DNA of 64,000 nucleotides from Tragulus kanchil (GCA_022376925.1 JAIOJX010000001.1:3257501-3321500); one strand, 5' to 3'; shown: positions 24,000 to 35,661, counted from the stretch's first letter. Program-made: numbers and translations. The notes: generated from the sequence alone by a model not told the origin.

Positions 24000-24910
24000 A
24001 AAAGATTGCTGAAGATCTTTGTACTGGGTATGCAGAGCCACAAATCGTATAGTGGTGAGTAAGACAAATTATCTGGACCCTCATGAGGTTGAGCATCTTG
24101 GGGGGTGCCCATGCAGTAAGTACATTTATTATGCATTGTGACTACGGTGTCAGGACTATGAGACCAGGGTGTCTAACTCTGCCCTGGGGGATTGTATAAG
24201 GTTGCCTTTCTCACCTCTCCCTTTCCCTGGATAACTTCTACACGTGACTCATTCGTTCATTCACTCCCCAAACATTTCCTGAGTGACTGCTAAGTGTTAG
24301 ATACCAGAAATACAGTGAAGGTCAAGGGAGACAAAGTCCTAGCCCTGCGGAACAAACAAACACACATAGAGAATTCAGAGAGCCATAAGTGCCCTAGGGA
24401 AGAAAGCTCAGGGCAATCTACTTATAGTCCTAGAGCTGCATTAAGTTGGTCAGTTCAGAGGCGGCCTCTCTGAGGAAATGACATTTAAGTTGAGAGCGAT
24501 TAACTAGAAAGAGTTAGTCACATAATAATCGAGAAGCAGAGATTTTCACGGAAATGAAAAAGTAAATGCTAAGGCTCTAAAAAGGAACTGAGCTTGGTCT
24601 ATATAAGGAAAAAGAGAAAGAAAGCCCATGGGGCTGGCATATGGGAAATGAGAGGAGACTGGTACCAGACGAGGTTGGAGTGGTGAAAAGTGGAAAATGG
24701 CAAAGTGCTAGTTGCTCAGTCATGTCTGACTCTGTGCAACCCCATGGACTGTAGCCCACCAGGTTCCTTTGTCCATGGGATTCTCCAAGCAAGAATACTG
24801 GAGTAGGGTACCATTTCCTTCTCCACGGAATGATAGGTACGGCCAGGTAACTTGGAGGTCAGGACAAGAAGGGTGAGTTTGATTCTCTGCAATAGGGAGC
24901 CTGGAGTTTT
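24000..24910 (+). repeat. Old unnamed repeat, split by a SINE (copied 1112 bp later)
   Basis: Blocks in order: 'catttcctgagtgactgcta', 'ggcggcctctctgaggaaat', 'atggggctggcatatgggaa', then, after the SINE, 'cttggaggtcaggacaag' and 'gagtttgattctctgcaata'. This is the same unnamed family as at 6130-6830 and 45996-46850. Confidence 0.5.
24704..24828 (-). mobile_element. Bov-tA SINE fragment, reverse (copied at 25816-25940)
   Basis: 'gctagttgctcagtcatgtc' through 'ccaagcaagaatactggagt' to 'catttccttctccacgg'. The tRNA-like head is absent. The second copy is due to duplication 8. Confidence 0.9.
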
Positions 24911-26039
24911 GGGGAGTCTCAGTTGAGCTAACTTTTAAATCATTTACAGGAAAATAGTCCTGCTGCTAAGACTTACATCTTGGCCTGGCTTGGGTATGAC
25001 AGTGGACAAGGCTCCCTGGGCCTCATTTTTCCCATTTGAAGAAGATAGCTGTATTGGGTTTCATTCCATCTATGTTCCATCAACTGAGAAGGATAGAGTC
25101 AATCAACCAACAAAAGATTGCTGAAGATCTTTGTACTGGGTATGCAGAGCCACAAATCGTATAGTGGTGAGTAAGACAAATTATCTGGACCCTCATGAGG
25201 TTGAGCATCTTGGGGGGTGCCCATGCAGTAAGTACATTTATTATGCATTGTGACTACGGTGTCAGGACTATGAGACCAGGGTGTCTAACTCTGCCCTGGG
25301 GGATTGTATAAGGTTGCCTTTCTCACCTCTCCCTTTCCCTGGATAACTTCTACACGTGACTCATTCGTTCATTCACTCCCCAAACATTTCCTGAGTGACT
25401 GCTAAGTGTTAGATACCAGAAATACAGTGAAGGTCAAGGGAGACAAAGTCCTAGCCCTGCGGAACAAACAAACACACATAGAGAATTCAGAGAGCCATAA
25501 GTGCCCTAGGGAAGAAAGCTCAGGGCAATCTACTTATAGTCCTAGAGCTGCATTAAGTTGGTCAGTTCAGAGGCGGCCTCTCTGAGGAAATGACATTTAA
25601 GTTGAGAGCGATTAACTAGAAAGAGTTAGTCACATAATAATCGAGAAGCAGAGATTTTCACGGAAATGAAAAAGTAAATGCTAAGGCTCTAAAAAGGAAC
25701 TGAGCTTGGTCTATATAAGGAAAAAGAGAAAGAAAGCCCATGGGGCTGGCATATGGGAAATGAGAGGAGACTGGTACCAGACGAGGTTGGAGTGGTGAAA
25801 AGTGGAAAATGGCAAAGTGCTAGTTGCTCAGTCATGTCTGACTCTGTGCAACCCCATGGACTGTAGCCCACCAGGTTCCTTTGTCCATGGGATTCTCCAA
25901 GCAAGAATACTGGAGTAGGGTACCATTTCCTTCTCCACGGAATGATAGGTACGGCCAGGTAACTTGGAGGTCAGGACAAGAAGGGTGAGTTTGATTCTCT
26001 GCAATAGGGAGCCATGGGAGATTTTAGCCGGATAGAGAG

Positions 26040-26874
26040 TTAATTTGCGTTTTTAAAACACTAGGTATCAGATATGTAGCTTGTAAGTATTTTCTCCCAC
26101 TCTGTGTATTATCTTTCATTTTGTTGTGTAGAAGTTTTTCCTTATGATATAGGAACTTTTAGCTTGATGTAGTCTCACTTGCAAAATTGCTTTTGGTACC
26201 TTGCTTCCTTGTCATATCCAGGAAATCATTACCAACGCCAAGATTGAGAAGGTTTTCCCTATGTTTTCTTCTAGGAACTTTACCCTTTCAGATCTTTAAT
26301 CCATTGTGAGATGATTTTTGTGTGTGATGCAAGATTAGAGTCCGAATTCGTTCTTTGGGGATGAAATTTTCCCCCAAATCATTTCCCCATTGTGTATTTT
26401 GACACCCTTGTCAAAAATCACTTGACCATATATATGAGGATTTATTTCTGGGCTCTCTATTCTATTTCATTGATCTATGCACCTGCCTCTATGCCAGTAC
26501 CACAATCTTGATTATTTTGCAACTTATTTTGAAATCAGGAAGTGTGATGGCTCCAGCTTTGTTCTTCTTGTGCAAAATTGCTATGGCTATTGGCGTCTTT
26601 TGTGGATCTATATGAATTTTAGGATTTTTTTCTATTTATAAACAAAATGCCATTAAGATTTTGATAGAGATTGCATTGAATCTGTAAATCACTCTAAGAA
26701 ATGTGGATATTTTAACAATATTAATTCTTCCAATTAATAAACATGGACATCTTTCCATTTATTTGTGTCTTTTAACATTTTTTCATCAATATTTCATAGT
26801 TTGGGGTATACAAGTCTTTCACTTCCTTGGTTAATCTTATTCTTAATATTTATTTTTTTGATATTAATGTAAAT
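26040..26874 (-). mobile_element. Old L1, reverse, left part (host of a nested L1)
   Basis: Antisense L1 sequence: 'ttgtgtagaagtttttcctt', 'atccattgtgagatgatttt', 'ctctattctatttcattgat' and 'gattttgatagagattgcat'. It continues after the younger L1 at 29397-29515 ('tgatttcctcttttgataga'), so the two parts were once contiguous. No intact reading frame. Confidence 0.88.
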
Positions 26875-26887
26875 GGGATTGCTTTCT

Positions 26888-29396
26888 CTTTCTTCTTTCT
26901 TTTTTTTAATTAAAGGATAATTGCTTTACAGACTTTTGTTGTTCTCCGCCAACATCAACATGAATCCACCCTAGGTATGCATAGGCTCCCTCCCTCTTGA
27001 ACTTCCCTGTGGTCTCCCTCCCCATCCCACCCCTCTAGGCTGTTACTGAGCCCCTGTTTGAGTTCCCTTAGTCTTACATCAGATTCCCGTTGGTTATCTA
27101 TTTTACATATGGTAATGCAAGTTTCCATGTTACTCTTTCCATACATCTCACCCTCTCCTCCCTAACCTTGCCATGTCTATAAGTCTGTTCTCTACGTCTA
27201 TTTCTCTGTTGTTGCCCTGCAAATAAATTCATCAGTACCATCTGTCTAGATTCCATGTATCTGTGTGAGTATACCGTATTTATCTTTCTCTTTCTGACTT
27301 CACTCTGTATAATAGGCTCTAGGTTCATTCACCTCATCAGAACAGATTCGAATGGCATTCCTTTTTATGGTTGATACTATTCTATTGTATATATGTACCA
27401 CAGCTTCTTTATCCATTCATCTATCGATGAACATCTAGGTTGCTTCCATGTTCCAGTTATTATAAACAGTGCTGCAATGAACAATGAGGTACATGTGTCT
27501 CTTTCAATTTTGATTCCCTCGGGGTATATGCCTAGTAGTGGAATTGCTGGGTCATATGGTGGTTCTAATCCTAGTTTTTTAAGGAATCTCCATATTGTCT
27601 TCCATAGTGACTGTATCCATTTGCATTCCCACCAGCAGTGCAAGAGGGTTCCCTTTTCTCCACACTTTCTCCAGCATTTATTGTTTGTAGAGTTTTTGAT
27701 GATGGCCATTCTGACTGTTGTGAGGTGATATCTCATTGTAGTTTTGATTTGCATTTCTCTAAATAATGAGCTACATTGAGCATCTTTTCATGTGTTTATT
27801 GGCCATCTGTATGTCTTCTTTGGAGAAATGTCTCTTTAGGTCGTTTTCCCACTGTTTGATCTGGTCTTTTTTTTTTTTTTTGGTATTGAGTTGTATGAGC
27901 TGCTTGTATAATTTGGAAATTAATCATTTGTCAGTTGCTTCATTTGCTATTATTTTGTCCCATTCTGAGGGTTGTCTTTTCACCTTGTTTATAGTTTCGT
28001 TTTGCTGTGCAAAATCTTTTAAGTTTAAAGAGGTCCTACGCTTTGCTTTTTTCATTACTCTAGGAGGCAGGTCATGAATCCACCCTAGGTATGCATAGGC
28101 TCCCTCCCTCTTGAACTTCCCTGTGGTCTCCCTCCCCATCCCACCCCTCTAGGCTGTTACTGAGCCCCTGTTTGAGTTCCCTTAGTCTTACATCAGATTC
28201 CCGTTGGTTATCTATTTTACATATGGTAATGCAAGTTTCCATGTTACTCTTTCCATACATCTCACCCTCTCCTCCCTAACCTTGCCATGTCTATAAGTCT
28301 GTTCTCTACGTCTATTTCTCTGTTGTTGCCCTGCAAATAAATTCATCAGTACCATCTGTCTAGATTCCATGTATCTGTGTGAGTATACCGTATTTATCTT
28401 TCTCTTTCTGACTTCACTCTGTATAATAGGCTCTAGGTTCATTCACCTCATCAGAACAGATTCGAATGGCATTCCTTTTTATGGTTGATACTATTCTATT
28501 GTATATATGTACCACAGCTTCTTTATCCATTCATCTATCGATGAACATCTAGGTTGCTTCCATGTTCCAGTTATTATAAACAGTGCTGCAATGAACAATG
28601 AGGTACATGTGTCTCTTTCAATTTTGATTCCCTCGGGGTATATGCCTAGTAGTGGAATTGCTGGGTCATATGGTGGTTCTAATCCTAGTTTTTTAAGGAA
28701 TCTCCATATTGTCTTCCATAGTGACTGTATCCATTTGCATTCCCACCAGCAGTGCAAGAGGGTTCCCTTTTCTCCACACTTTCTCCAGCATTTATTGTTT
28801 GTAGAGTTTTTGATGATGGCCATTCTGACTGTTGTGAGGTGATATCTCATTGTAGTTTTGATTTGCATTTCTCTAAATAATGAGCTACATTGAGCATCTT
28901 TTCATGTGTTTATTGGCCATCTGTATGTCTTCTTTGGAGAAATGTCTCTTTAGGTCGTTTTCCCACTGTTTGATCTGGTCTTTTTTTTTTTTTTTGGTAT
29001 TGAGTTGTATGAGCTGCTTGTATAATTTGGAAATTAATCATTTGTCAGTTGCTTCATTTGCTATTATTTTGTCCCATTCTGAGGGTTGTCTTTTCACCTT
29101 GTTTATAGTTTCGTTTTGCTGTGCAAAATCTTTTAAGTTTAAAGAGGTCCTACTTGCCTATTTGTGCTTTTATTTCCATTACTCTAGGAGGCAGGTCATA
29201 GAGGATCCTGCTTTGATTTATGTCATTGAGTGTTCTGCCTATGTTTTCCTCCAAGAGTTTTATAGTTTTTGGTCTTACATTTAGGTCTTTAAACCATTTT
29301 GAGTTTATCTTTGAGTATGGTGTTAGGAAGTGTTCGAATTTCATTCTTTTACATGTAGCTGTCCAGTTTTCCCAGCACTACTTATTGAAGAGGCTG
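26888..29396 (-). mobile_element. Younger ruminant L1, 5'-truncated, nested, with 13-bp target-site duplication
   Basis: The element lies reversed, with its 3' end on the left (T-rich tract at about 26893-26910, complement of the A tail). It is bounded by a perfect 13-bp duplication gggattgctttct at 26875-26887 and 29397-29409. On the minus strand, 27377-27754 encodes a 125-residue L1 ORF2 C-terminal fragment with the Cys-rich motif [18 protein letters not shown] and '[12 protein letters not shown]'. It stops upstream and has no reverse transcriptase or endonuclease domain. Duplication 9 lies wholly inside, so the real insertion is about 1.4 kb. Confidence 0.92.
26959..29199. repeat. Direct tandem duplication 9, offset 1114 bp, inside an L1
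   Basis: The left copy is 26959-28072 and the right copy 28073-29199, joined at shared 'cat'. The left copy's right end reads 'cctacgctttgcttttttc', where the right copy reads 'cctacttgcctatttgtgct' and more, a loss of about 14 bases. Both copies contain the same ORF2 fragment (27377-27754 and 28491-28868). Confidence 0.94.
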
Positions 29397-29542
29397 GGGA
29401 TTGCTTTCTTGATTTCCTCTTTTGATAGATTTTTGTTAGTGTATAGAAACATAACTTGTTTCTGTAATTTGACTTTGTATCATGCAACTTTCCTGAATTC
29501 ATTTATTCTCCAGAGAAAACATTAAAATGATGCTCAACATCA

Positions 29543-29843
29543 GTGGCTTCCCAGGTGGCTCAGTGGCTAAGAATCCACCTGCCAATGCAGGAAACATGGG
29601 TTCAATCCCTGATCCAGGAAGATCCCATATATGCCGAGGAGCAATTAAGCCCATGAGCCACAGCTATTGAGCCTGTGCTCTAGAGCCCGTGCTCTGAAAC
29701 AAGAGAAGTCGCCACAGTGAGAAGCCAGTGCTCTGCGACTGGAGAGTAGCCCCTACTCCCCATAACTAGAGAAAAGCCTGAGCAGCAGCAAAACCCCAGC
29801 ACAGCCAGAAATAAAGAAAGAAATATTAAAAATAACAAAGACA
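29543..29843 (+). mobile_element. ART2-type SINE with 19-bp target-site duplication
   Basis: It begins 'gtggcttcccaggtggctca', has the B-box-like 'gggttcaatccctgatccag' and 'gagcaattaagcccatgagc', and ends in an A-rich tail 'aaataaagaaagaaa'. It is flanked by aaaatgatgctcaacatca (29524-29542) and aaaatgatgctaaacatca (29844-29862), with one mismatch. It inserted into the forward L1 and is therefore younger than it. Confidence 0.93.
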
Positions 29844-30596
29844 AAAATGATGCTAAACATCACTAATCATCAGAGAAATCAAGACCACAATGAGATATCA
29901 CCTCACACCTGTTAGAATATCCATTATCTAAAAAATGAGAGATAAATAAGTGCTGTTGAAGATGAGATCTAGACAAGCAAGTCTTGATGACGATATATTC
30001 TCTTAGTGGGGATATAATTGGTGCATCTATTGTAGACAACATCACGGAGAGCACTCACATAACTAAAAATAGAACTACCATGGGATCCAGAAATCTTACT
30101 TCTGGGTATGTATTGCCAAAGAAAGTGAAATCAAAATCTTGAAGAGCTATCTGCTCATGCATATTTATTGCAGCATTGTTTACAATAACCAAGATGTGGA
30201 AGAAACCTCTTTGTTCACTGACAGAGGAATGGATAAAGAAATGCAGTGTATGTAAATGTATATATACATGTGCAGTGCATAGAAATATATATATACACAT
30301 TGGGGGTATTATTCAGTCTTTAAAAAAATCTTGTCTTCTGCAACAATATGGATGAACATAGAAAACATACTAAGTGAAATGGCCAGACATAGAAGGACAA
30401 ATATGTGATATGATTTATATAAGGACAAAAATACTCAAACTCACAAAAGCAGAGAGTAGAATGGTGGCTTCCAAGGGACTGGGGGAAATGGGAAACAGAG
30501 TTATTAATTAAAGAGTATTAACTTTCAGTTGTATAAGATGAATAAGCCCTAGAAACCTATTATAGAGCATAGTGGCTGTAGGTAATAACACTGTAA

Positions 30597-30634
30597 TATA
30601 CACACACACACACACACACATATATCTATATATA
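30597..30634. repeat. CA/TA microsatellite (copied at about 31715-31754)
   Basis: About ten CA units followed by a TA tract. The 30597 copy has an interrupted TA tract ('tatatctatatataa'); the downstream copy has an uninterrupted one, 2 bp longer. Confidence 0.9.
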
Positions 30635-30754
30635 ATTTGCTAAGAAAGTAGATCTTCTTTTAAGTGTTCTTATCAAAATAGATATGTAAATAGGTATGTA
30701 GGTAAGTAGATAGATGATAGATGAATAGATAGGGCAAGGGAACTTTGGGAGGTG

Positions 30755-30952
30755 TGCGTGTGCTCAGTCATGTCAGACTGTTTGTGATCGTATAGACTGG
30801 GGCCCACCAGGCTCCTCTGTCCATGGCATTTCCAAGGTAAGAATACTGCAGTGGATTGTCATTCCCTTCTCCAGGGGATTTTCCTGACCCAGGGATTGAA
30901 CCCACATGTCCTGCATTGGCAGGTGGATTCTTTACCACTGCAGCACTTGGGC
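30755..30952 (-). mobile_element. Bov-tA SINE, reverse (further copies at 31873-32077 and 32969-33161)
   Basis: 'tgctcagtcatgtcagactg', then 'aaggtaagaatactgcagtg', then 'attgaacccacatgtcctgc' and the complement of the head. The three occurrences share private differences from consensus ('gatcgtatagactggggccc'), so they are one insertion copied by duplications 10 and 11. The first lacks the last bases of the head; the third lacks the tail. Confidence 0.93.
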
Positions 30953-31717
30953 CCATTCACACTGTATACTTCACTCCAAAATCATTAACATTGATATGAG
31001 CTAAACATCAAAATAAAACCACAATGAGATATCACTTTGTTAGATTTTTAAAATGAGAGATAAATAAGTGCTGTTGAAGATGAGATCTAGACAAGCAAGT
31101 CTTGATGACGATATATTCTCTTAGTGGGGATATAATTGGTGCATCTATTGTAGACAACATCACGGAGAGCACTCACATAACTAAAAATAGAACTACCATG
31201 GGATCCAGAAATCTTACTTCTGGGTATGTATTGCCAAAGAAAGTGAAATCAAAATCTTGAAGAGCTATCTGCTCATGCATATTTATTGCAGCATTGTTTA
31301 CAATAACCAAGATGTGGAAGAAACCTCTTTGTTCACTGACAGAGGAATGGATAAAGAAATGCAGTGTATGTAAATGTATATATACATGTGCAGTGCATAG
31401 AAATATATATATACACATTGGGGGTATTATTCAGTCTTTAAAAAAATCTTGTCTTCTGCAACAATATGGATGAACATAGAAAACATACTAAGTGAAATGG
31501 CCAGACATAGAAGGACAAATATGTGATATGATTTATATAAGGACAAAAATACTCAAACTCACAAAAGCAGAGAGTAGAATGGTGGCTTCCAAGGGACTGG
31601 GGGAAATGGGAAACAGAGTTATTAATTAAAGAGTATTAACTTTCAGTTGTATAAGATGAATAAGCCCTAGAAACCTATTATAGAGCATAGTGGCTGTAGG
31701 TAATAACACTGTAATAT

Positions 31718-31754
<37 letters not shown>

Positions 31755-32224
31755 ATTTGCTAAGAAAGTAGATCTTCTTTTAAGTGTTCTTATCAAAATA
31801 GATATGTAAATAGGTATGTAGGTAAGTAGATAGATGATAGATGAATAGATAGGGCAAGGGGAACTTTGGGAGGTGTGCGTGTGCTCAGTCATGTCAGACT
31901 GTTTGTGATCGTATAGACTGGGGCCCACCAGGCTCCTCTGTCCATGGCATTTCCAAGGTAAGAATACTGCAGTGGATTGTCATTCCCTTCTCCAGGGGAT
32001 TTTCCTGACCCAGGGATTGAACCCACATGTCCTGCATTGGCAGGTGGATTCTTTACCACTGCAGCACTTGGGAAGCCCATTATTCACACTGTATACTTCA
32101 CTCCAAAATCATTAACTTGTATATAATGGATATGTACAGTTTTCTATATGTCAATTATATGTCAATAAAGTGGTTAAAAAATCACTCTAGTTGTTAAACA
32201 AACAGCACATTTGGAGGCACGGCA

Positions 32225-32475
32225 AGATTATATTAGCATGCTCAGGTTCCCATACAAAATACAATAGACTGAGTAGTTTGAACAACAGATTTACTCGTTA
32301 CAATTCTGGAGGTTGGAAAGTCCTAGATCAAGGTGCTAGCATGATTGGGTTTGTGGCAAAGGCCCTCTTCCTGGCTTCGCATGTGGCCGTCTTCTTATTC
32401 CTTCTCTCAACATACATTGGAGAGCAGAGAGAAAGGAAACAAACTTCCTCATGTCTCATCTTAAAAAGGTGCTAA
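32225..32475 (-). mobile_element. MaLR (MLT1/MST-type) LTR fragment, reverse (copied at 33309-33560)
   Basis: 'acaattctggaggttggaaa', 'gatcaaggtgctagcatgat' and 'ttcctggcttcgcatgtggc' are in the order of the reverse complement of a MaLR LTR. It is an old solo-type LTR fragment with no internal retroviral sequence and no coding capacity. Confidence 0.8.
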
Positions 32476-32482
32476 TCATATC

Positions 32483-32684
32483 ACGGTGGCTCAGTGGTAA
32501 AGGATCCGCCTGCCAGTGCAGGAGACCTGGGTTCGATCCCTGGGTCAGGAAGATCCCCTAGAGGAGGGCATGGCAACTTACTCTGGTATTCTTGGCTGGA
32601 GGATCCCATGGTCAGAGGAGCCTGGTGGGTTACAGTCCATAAGGTCATGAAGAGTCAGACAAATCTTAGTGACTAAACAACAAG
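32483..32684 (+). mobile_element. Bov-tA SINE, forward (copied at 33567-33768)
   Basis: 'cacggtggctcagtggtaaa', 'gggttcgatccctgggtcag', 'ctctggtattcttggctgga' and a BovB-type tail 'cttagtgactaaacaacaa'. The B-box-like segment is well kept. Duplication 11 accounts for the second copy. Confidence 0.93.
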
Positions 32685-34055
32685 GCCCTGAAAGCTACAA
32701 AATAAGTGGGATAGGGAGGTAAGAGATGAGGTTCCTTTTTCTACAGGCACACTAGGGGTGGTTCCTGATCCCCCTGGTGACCCCATATCTCTGTCTCTTT
32801 CTGCTGTATCAATGCCATTTCAATGTCATGGTGCAGGAAATGCAGCAACTAGGCAACTTCATGCCAAGATCTCTTCCGGGCAGAGAGGCTTGAGGCTCCG
32901 TTACCTTGTCTTCTGACCGCAGTCTGGAGGAACCGAGCCAGATTGGCAGCCAGCGCTCACACCAGCTGTCAGTCATGTCAGACTGTTTGTGATCGTATAG
33001 ACTGGGGCCCACCAGGCTCCTCTGTCCATGGCATTTCCAAGGTAAGAATACTGCAGTGGATTGTCATTCCCTTCTCCAGGGGATTTTCCTGACCCAGGGA
33101 TTGAACCCACATGTCCTGCATTGGCAGGTGGATTCTTTACCACTGCAGCACTTGGGAAGCCCATTATTCACACTGTATACTTCACTCCAAAATCATTAAC
33201 TTGTATATAATGGATATGTACAGTTTTCTATATGTCAATTATATGTCAATAAAGTGGTTAAAAAATCACTCTAGTTGTTAAACAAACAGCACATTTGGAG
33301 GCACGGCAAGATTATATTAGCATGCTCAGGTTCCCATACAAAATACAATAGACTGAGTAGTTTGAACAACAGATTTACTCGTTACAATTCTGGAGGTTGG
33401 AAAGTCCTAGATCAAGGTGCTAGCATGATTGGGTTTGTGGCAAAGGCCCTCTTCCTGGCTTCGCATGTGGCCGTCTTCTTATTCCTTCTCTCAACATACA
33501 TTGGAGAGCAGAGAGAAGGAAACAAACTTCCTCATGTCTCATCTTAAAAAGGTGCTAATCATATCACGGTGGCTCAGTGGTAAAGGATCCGCCTGCCAGT
33601 GCAGGAGACCTGGGTTCGATCCCTGGGTCAGGAAGATCCCCTAGAGGAGGGCATGGCAACTTACTCTGGTATTCTTGGCTGGAGGATCCCATGGTCAGAG
33701 GAGCCTGGTGGGTTACAGTCCATAAGGTCATGAAGAGTCAGACAAATCTTAGTGACTAAACAACAAGGCCCTGAAAGCTACAAAATAAGTGGGATAGGGA
33801 GGTAAGAGATGAGGTTCCTTTTTCTACAGGCACACTAGGGGTGGTTCCTGATCCCCCTGGTGACCCCCATATCTCTGTCTCTTTCTGCTGTATCAATGCC
33901 ATTTCAATGTCATGGTGCAGGAAATGCAGCAACTAGGCAACTTCATGCCAAGATCTCTTCCGGGCAGAGAGGCTTGAGGCTCCCGTTACCTTGTCTTCTG
34001 ACCGCAGTCTGGAGGAACCGAGCCTGGCAGATTGGCAGCCAGCGCTCACACCAGC

Positions 34056-34745
34056 AGGACCTCCCATCTCTTGCTGTTTGCCACCTCCAGCCTGTGCAGG
34101 GGCTCTTTCCGACTTGCCGCACCAGGAAGACGGGAAGGAGGCCCGGGGAAGAGCTGGGCCATGCCCAAGGCCACATTCAGAGGAGGAAGCCAAGCAAGGA
34201 CCTGAATCCAGCTTTCCAGACTTCTAAATCCATGCTTTTATCCACCCCACAGTGCTGCCAGACCTTTCCAAGAGCGAAATCAAGAATCAGAGAATGACTT
34301 TGAAGCAGGAAACCACAATTTCCTTGCCAAACCCACGTTCCCAAAGGAATGAACCCCTTTCATTCTCCTGCCACCTCAGCAGCAGAATCCCCCTGCCATG
34401 TCCTCCTCCTTCTGCCTGCGGGCGCAGAGTTCACCTCCCCTCCCAGCACAGGACAGAAAGACAGCCAGAGGCAGGCTGAACTAGGTGAGCACAAGAGACC
34501 ATGTGAGGGGACACATGGGAAAGGAGGGTGAGGGGAAGGAAGCGTTGTGAGGAAGGACAGAATGAATGCTGGTGATCAAGGACCCCTGGCAACCTGATGA
34601 GTCAAATATGACTAAACACTAGACGATCTGGTTCCAATTCTGAAGAGTGCTTCAGATATACCAGCTTCCAGCCCCCCCCCCCCCCCACTTCCAGCTTCCA
34701 TCAGAATAGTCTCTGCTCTGGTCCAGCCCCTCTAAACTGAGTATG
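34056..34745. other. No gene; C homopolymer
   Basis: Single-copy DNA, fairly GC-rich at 34056-34200. A run of 15 C lies at 34672-34686, flanked by 'cttccag' on both sides. Overlapping open frames exist in several phases with no recognisable product. Confidence 0.45.
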
Positions 34746-34749
34746 AAAG

Positions 34750-34850
34750 TCCACCTGACTATCCTTTGCTGACCTTGCTGTGGGGCCTCGGGTAAGATCC
34801 TTTCTATTCCTGGACCCCGATCCTCCCATCTGTAAAATGAAAAGCTGGCC
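34750..34850 (+). repeat. MIR fragment, forward
   Basis: 'gctgtggggcctcgggtaag' followed by 'cccatctgtaaaatgaaaag' matches the MIR core and its 3' side. Confidence 0.6.
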
Positions 34851-35282
34851 TCAAATTCATATGCTGAATCCCTAACTCCCCAATAGGATGATATTTTGAA
34901 GATAATTAGGTTTAAATGAGGTCCTGAGGGGGATGCCTCATGATGGGGTTAGTGCCCTCCTGTGGAGAGACACCAGAGGACCCCCGTGCCCTTTCCTCCT
35001 CCCCCTCCCCGGCCCCTCCCTTCCCTGCCATCCCCTTCTCATTTTCCTCTTCCTCCTCCTTCTTCTTTTCTTTCACATTCTCTCTCTATCTCTTCCTCTT
35101 TCCCATGTGAGGACAGATTGAGAAGGTGGTCATCTACAAACAAGGAAGAGAGTCCTCATCAGAACCCGAGCATACTGGTACCTAATCTCAGACTTCCAGC
35201 CTCCAGAACTGTGAGAAAAAAATGTCTGTTATTTAAGTCATCTAGTCTGTGAGGTTTTGTTAAGGCACCCAAACTAAGACAC
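34851..35282 (+). mobile_element. MLT1-type MaLR LTR, forward, near full length
   Basis: It begins 'caaattcatatgctgaatcc', continues with 'ggtttaaatgaggtcctgag', 'atgtgaggacagattgagaa' and 'gacttccagcctccagaact', and ends 'aggcacccaaactaagaca'. A pyrimidine-rich tract at about 34985-35105 is an internal expansion of the usual sequence. Solo LTR; no retroviral genes. Confidence 0.9.
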
Positions 35283-35339
35283 CACTCCTAAGAGAAAATC
35301 AGAGCTTTGATCTTCACATAGCATCCTATGGGCTAGGTA

Positions 35340-35487
35340 TGAAAGGAAGTGTTAGTTCCCTTCTACAGGGGAGGAAACTAAGGCCCAGAAAGAAGTCTTA
35401 TTTGGCCAAAGTCACAAAGTGACCAAGTTTTGGGGCTGCGATTCAAACCGAGTATTTTTGAGTTCACGTCCACTATCTTAGGCACAA
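35340..35487 (-). repeat. MIR fragment, reverse
   Basis: 'acaggggaggaaactaaggc', 'ggccaaagtcacaaagtgac' and 'ggggctgcgattcaaaccga' follow the antisense MIR consensus. Confidence 0.75.
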
Positions 35488-35645
35488 TTTATCAAAGTGT
35501 GGCCCAGGAACAACATGTTTCAGACAGCCCTGCTGACCTTCTTGAGCAAGCATGGGGGGCCCATCCCAGGCTTACTCAGTCACAGTCTCTGAACATAAAC
35601 ACATGAATCGGCAGTTTTGCCAGCTGTCCCCTGATGTTTAGACTT
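35488..35645 (+). mobile_element. MER5-like hAT DNA transposon fragment
   Basis: 'atcaaagtgtggcccaggaa' and 'cccatcccaggcttactcag' resemble the MER5A non-autonomous hAT (Charlie) family. It lies directly after the MIR at 35340-35487. Diverged; edges uncertain. Confidence 0.6.
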
Positions 35646-35661
35646 CTTCACATCAGAGAAG

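Larger units (their letters stand above)
23805..26013. repeat. Direct tandem duplication 8, offset 1112 bp
   Basis: The left copy is 23805-24916 and the right copy 24917-26013. They join at 'tctcagttgagc'. The end of the left copy reads 'gagcctggagttttgggga', where the right copy reads 'gagccatgggagattttag', so the left end is corrupted. Each copy contains an old-repeat fragment and a 5'-truncated Bov-tA. Confidence 0.93.
29852..32116. repeat. Direct tandem duplication 10, offset 1118 bp
   Basis: The left copy is about 29852-30989 and the right copy about 31000-32116. The offset is 1148 bp at the head and 1118 bp in the body, so the right copy has lost about 30 bases at its start. At its right end the left copy has lost 'gaa' and other bases of 'gggaagcccattattcac'. 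Unlike most pairs, there is also a mid-body difference in a CA/TA microsatellite. Confidence 0.93.
29516..32175 (+). mobile_element. L1 3' end (L1MA-like), forward, interrupted and duplicated
   Basis: Plus-strand L1 order: 'catcactaatcatcagagaa', 'ccacaatgagatatcacctc', 'cagaaatcttacttctgggt', 'ataaagaaatgcagtgtatg' and 'gaatggtggcttccaaggg'. It ends in 'tatatgtcaataaagtgg' at about 32155-32175. An ART2-type SINE (29543-29843), a Bov-tA and duplication 10 break it up. The frame is broken many times. Confidence 0.88.
31885..34055. repeat. Direct tandem duplication 11, offset 1084 bp
   Basis: The left copy is 31885-32968 and the right copy 32969-34055. It overlaps the end of duplication 10. 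The left copy has lost bases near its right end: 'gagccagattgg' for 'gagcctggcagattgg', and single C losses in C runs. Each copy contains L1 end, a MaLR LTR fragment and a forward Bov-tA. Confidence 0.94.

Noticed and set aside
27377..28868. L1 ORF2-like protein fragments as functional genes
   Set aside because: Only a C-terminal piece remains, without reverse transcriptase or endonuclease domains. It is present twice only through duplication 9.
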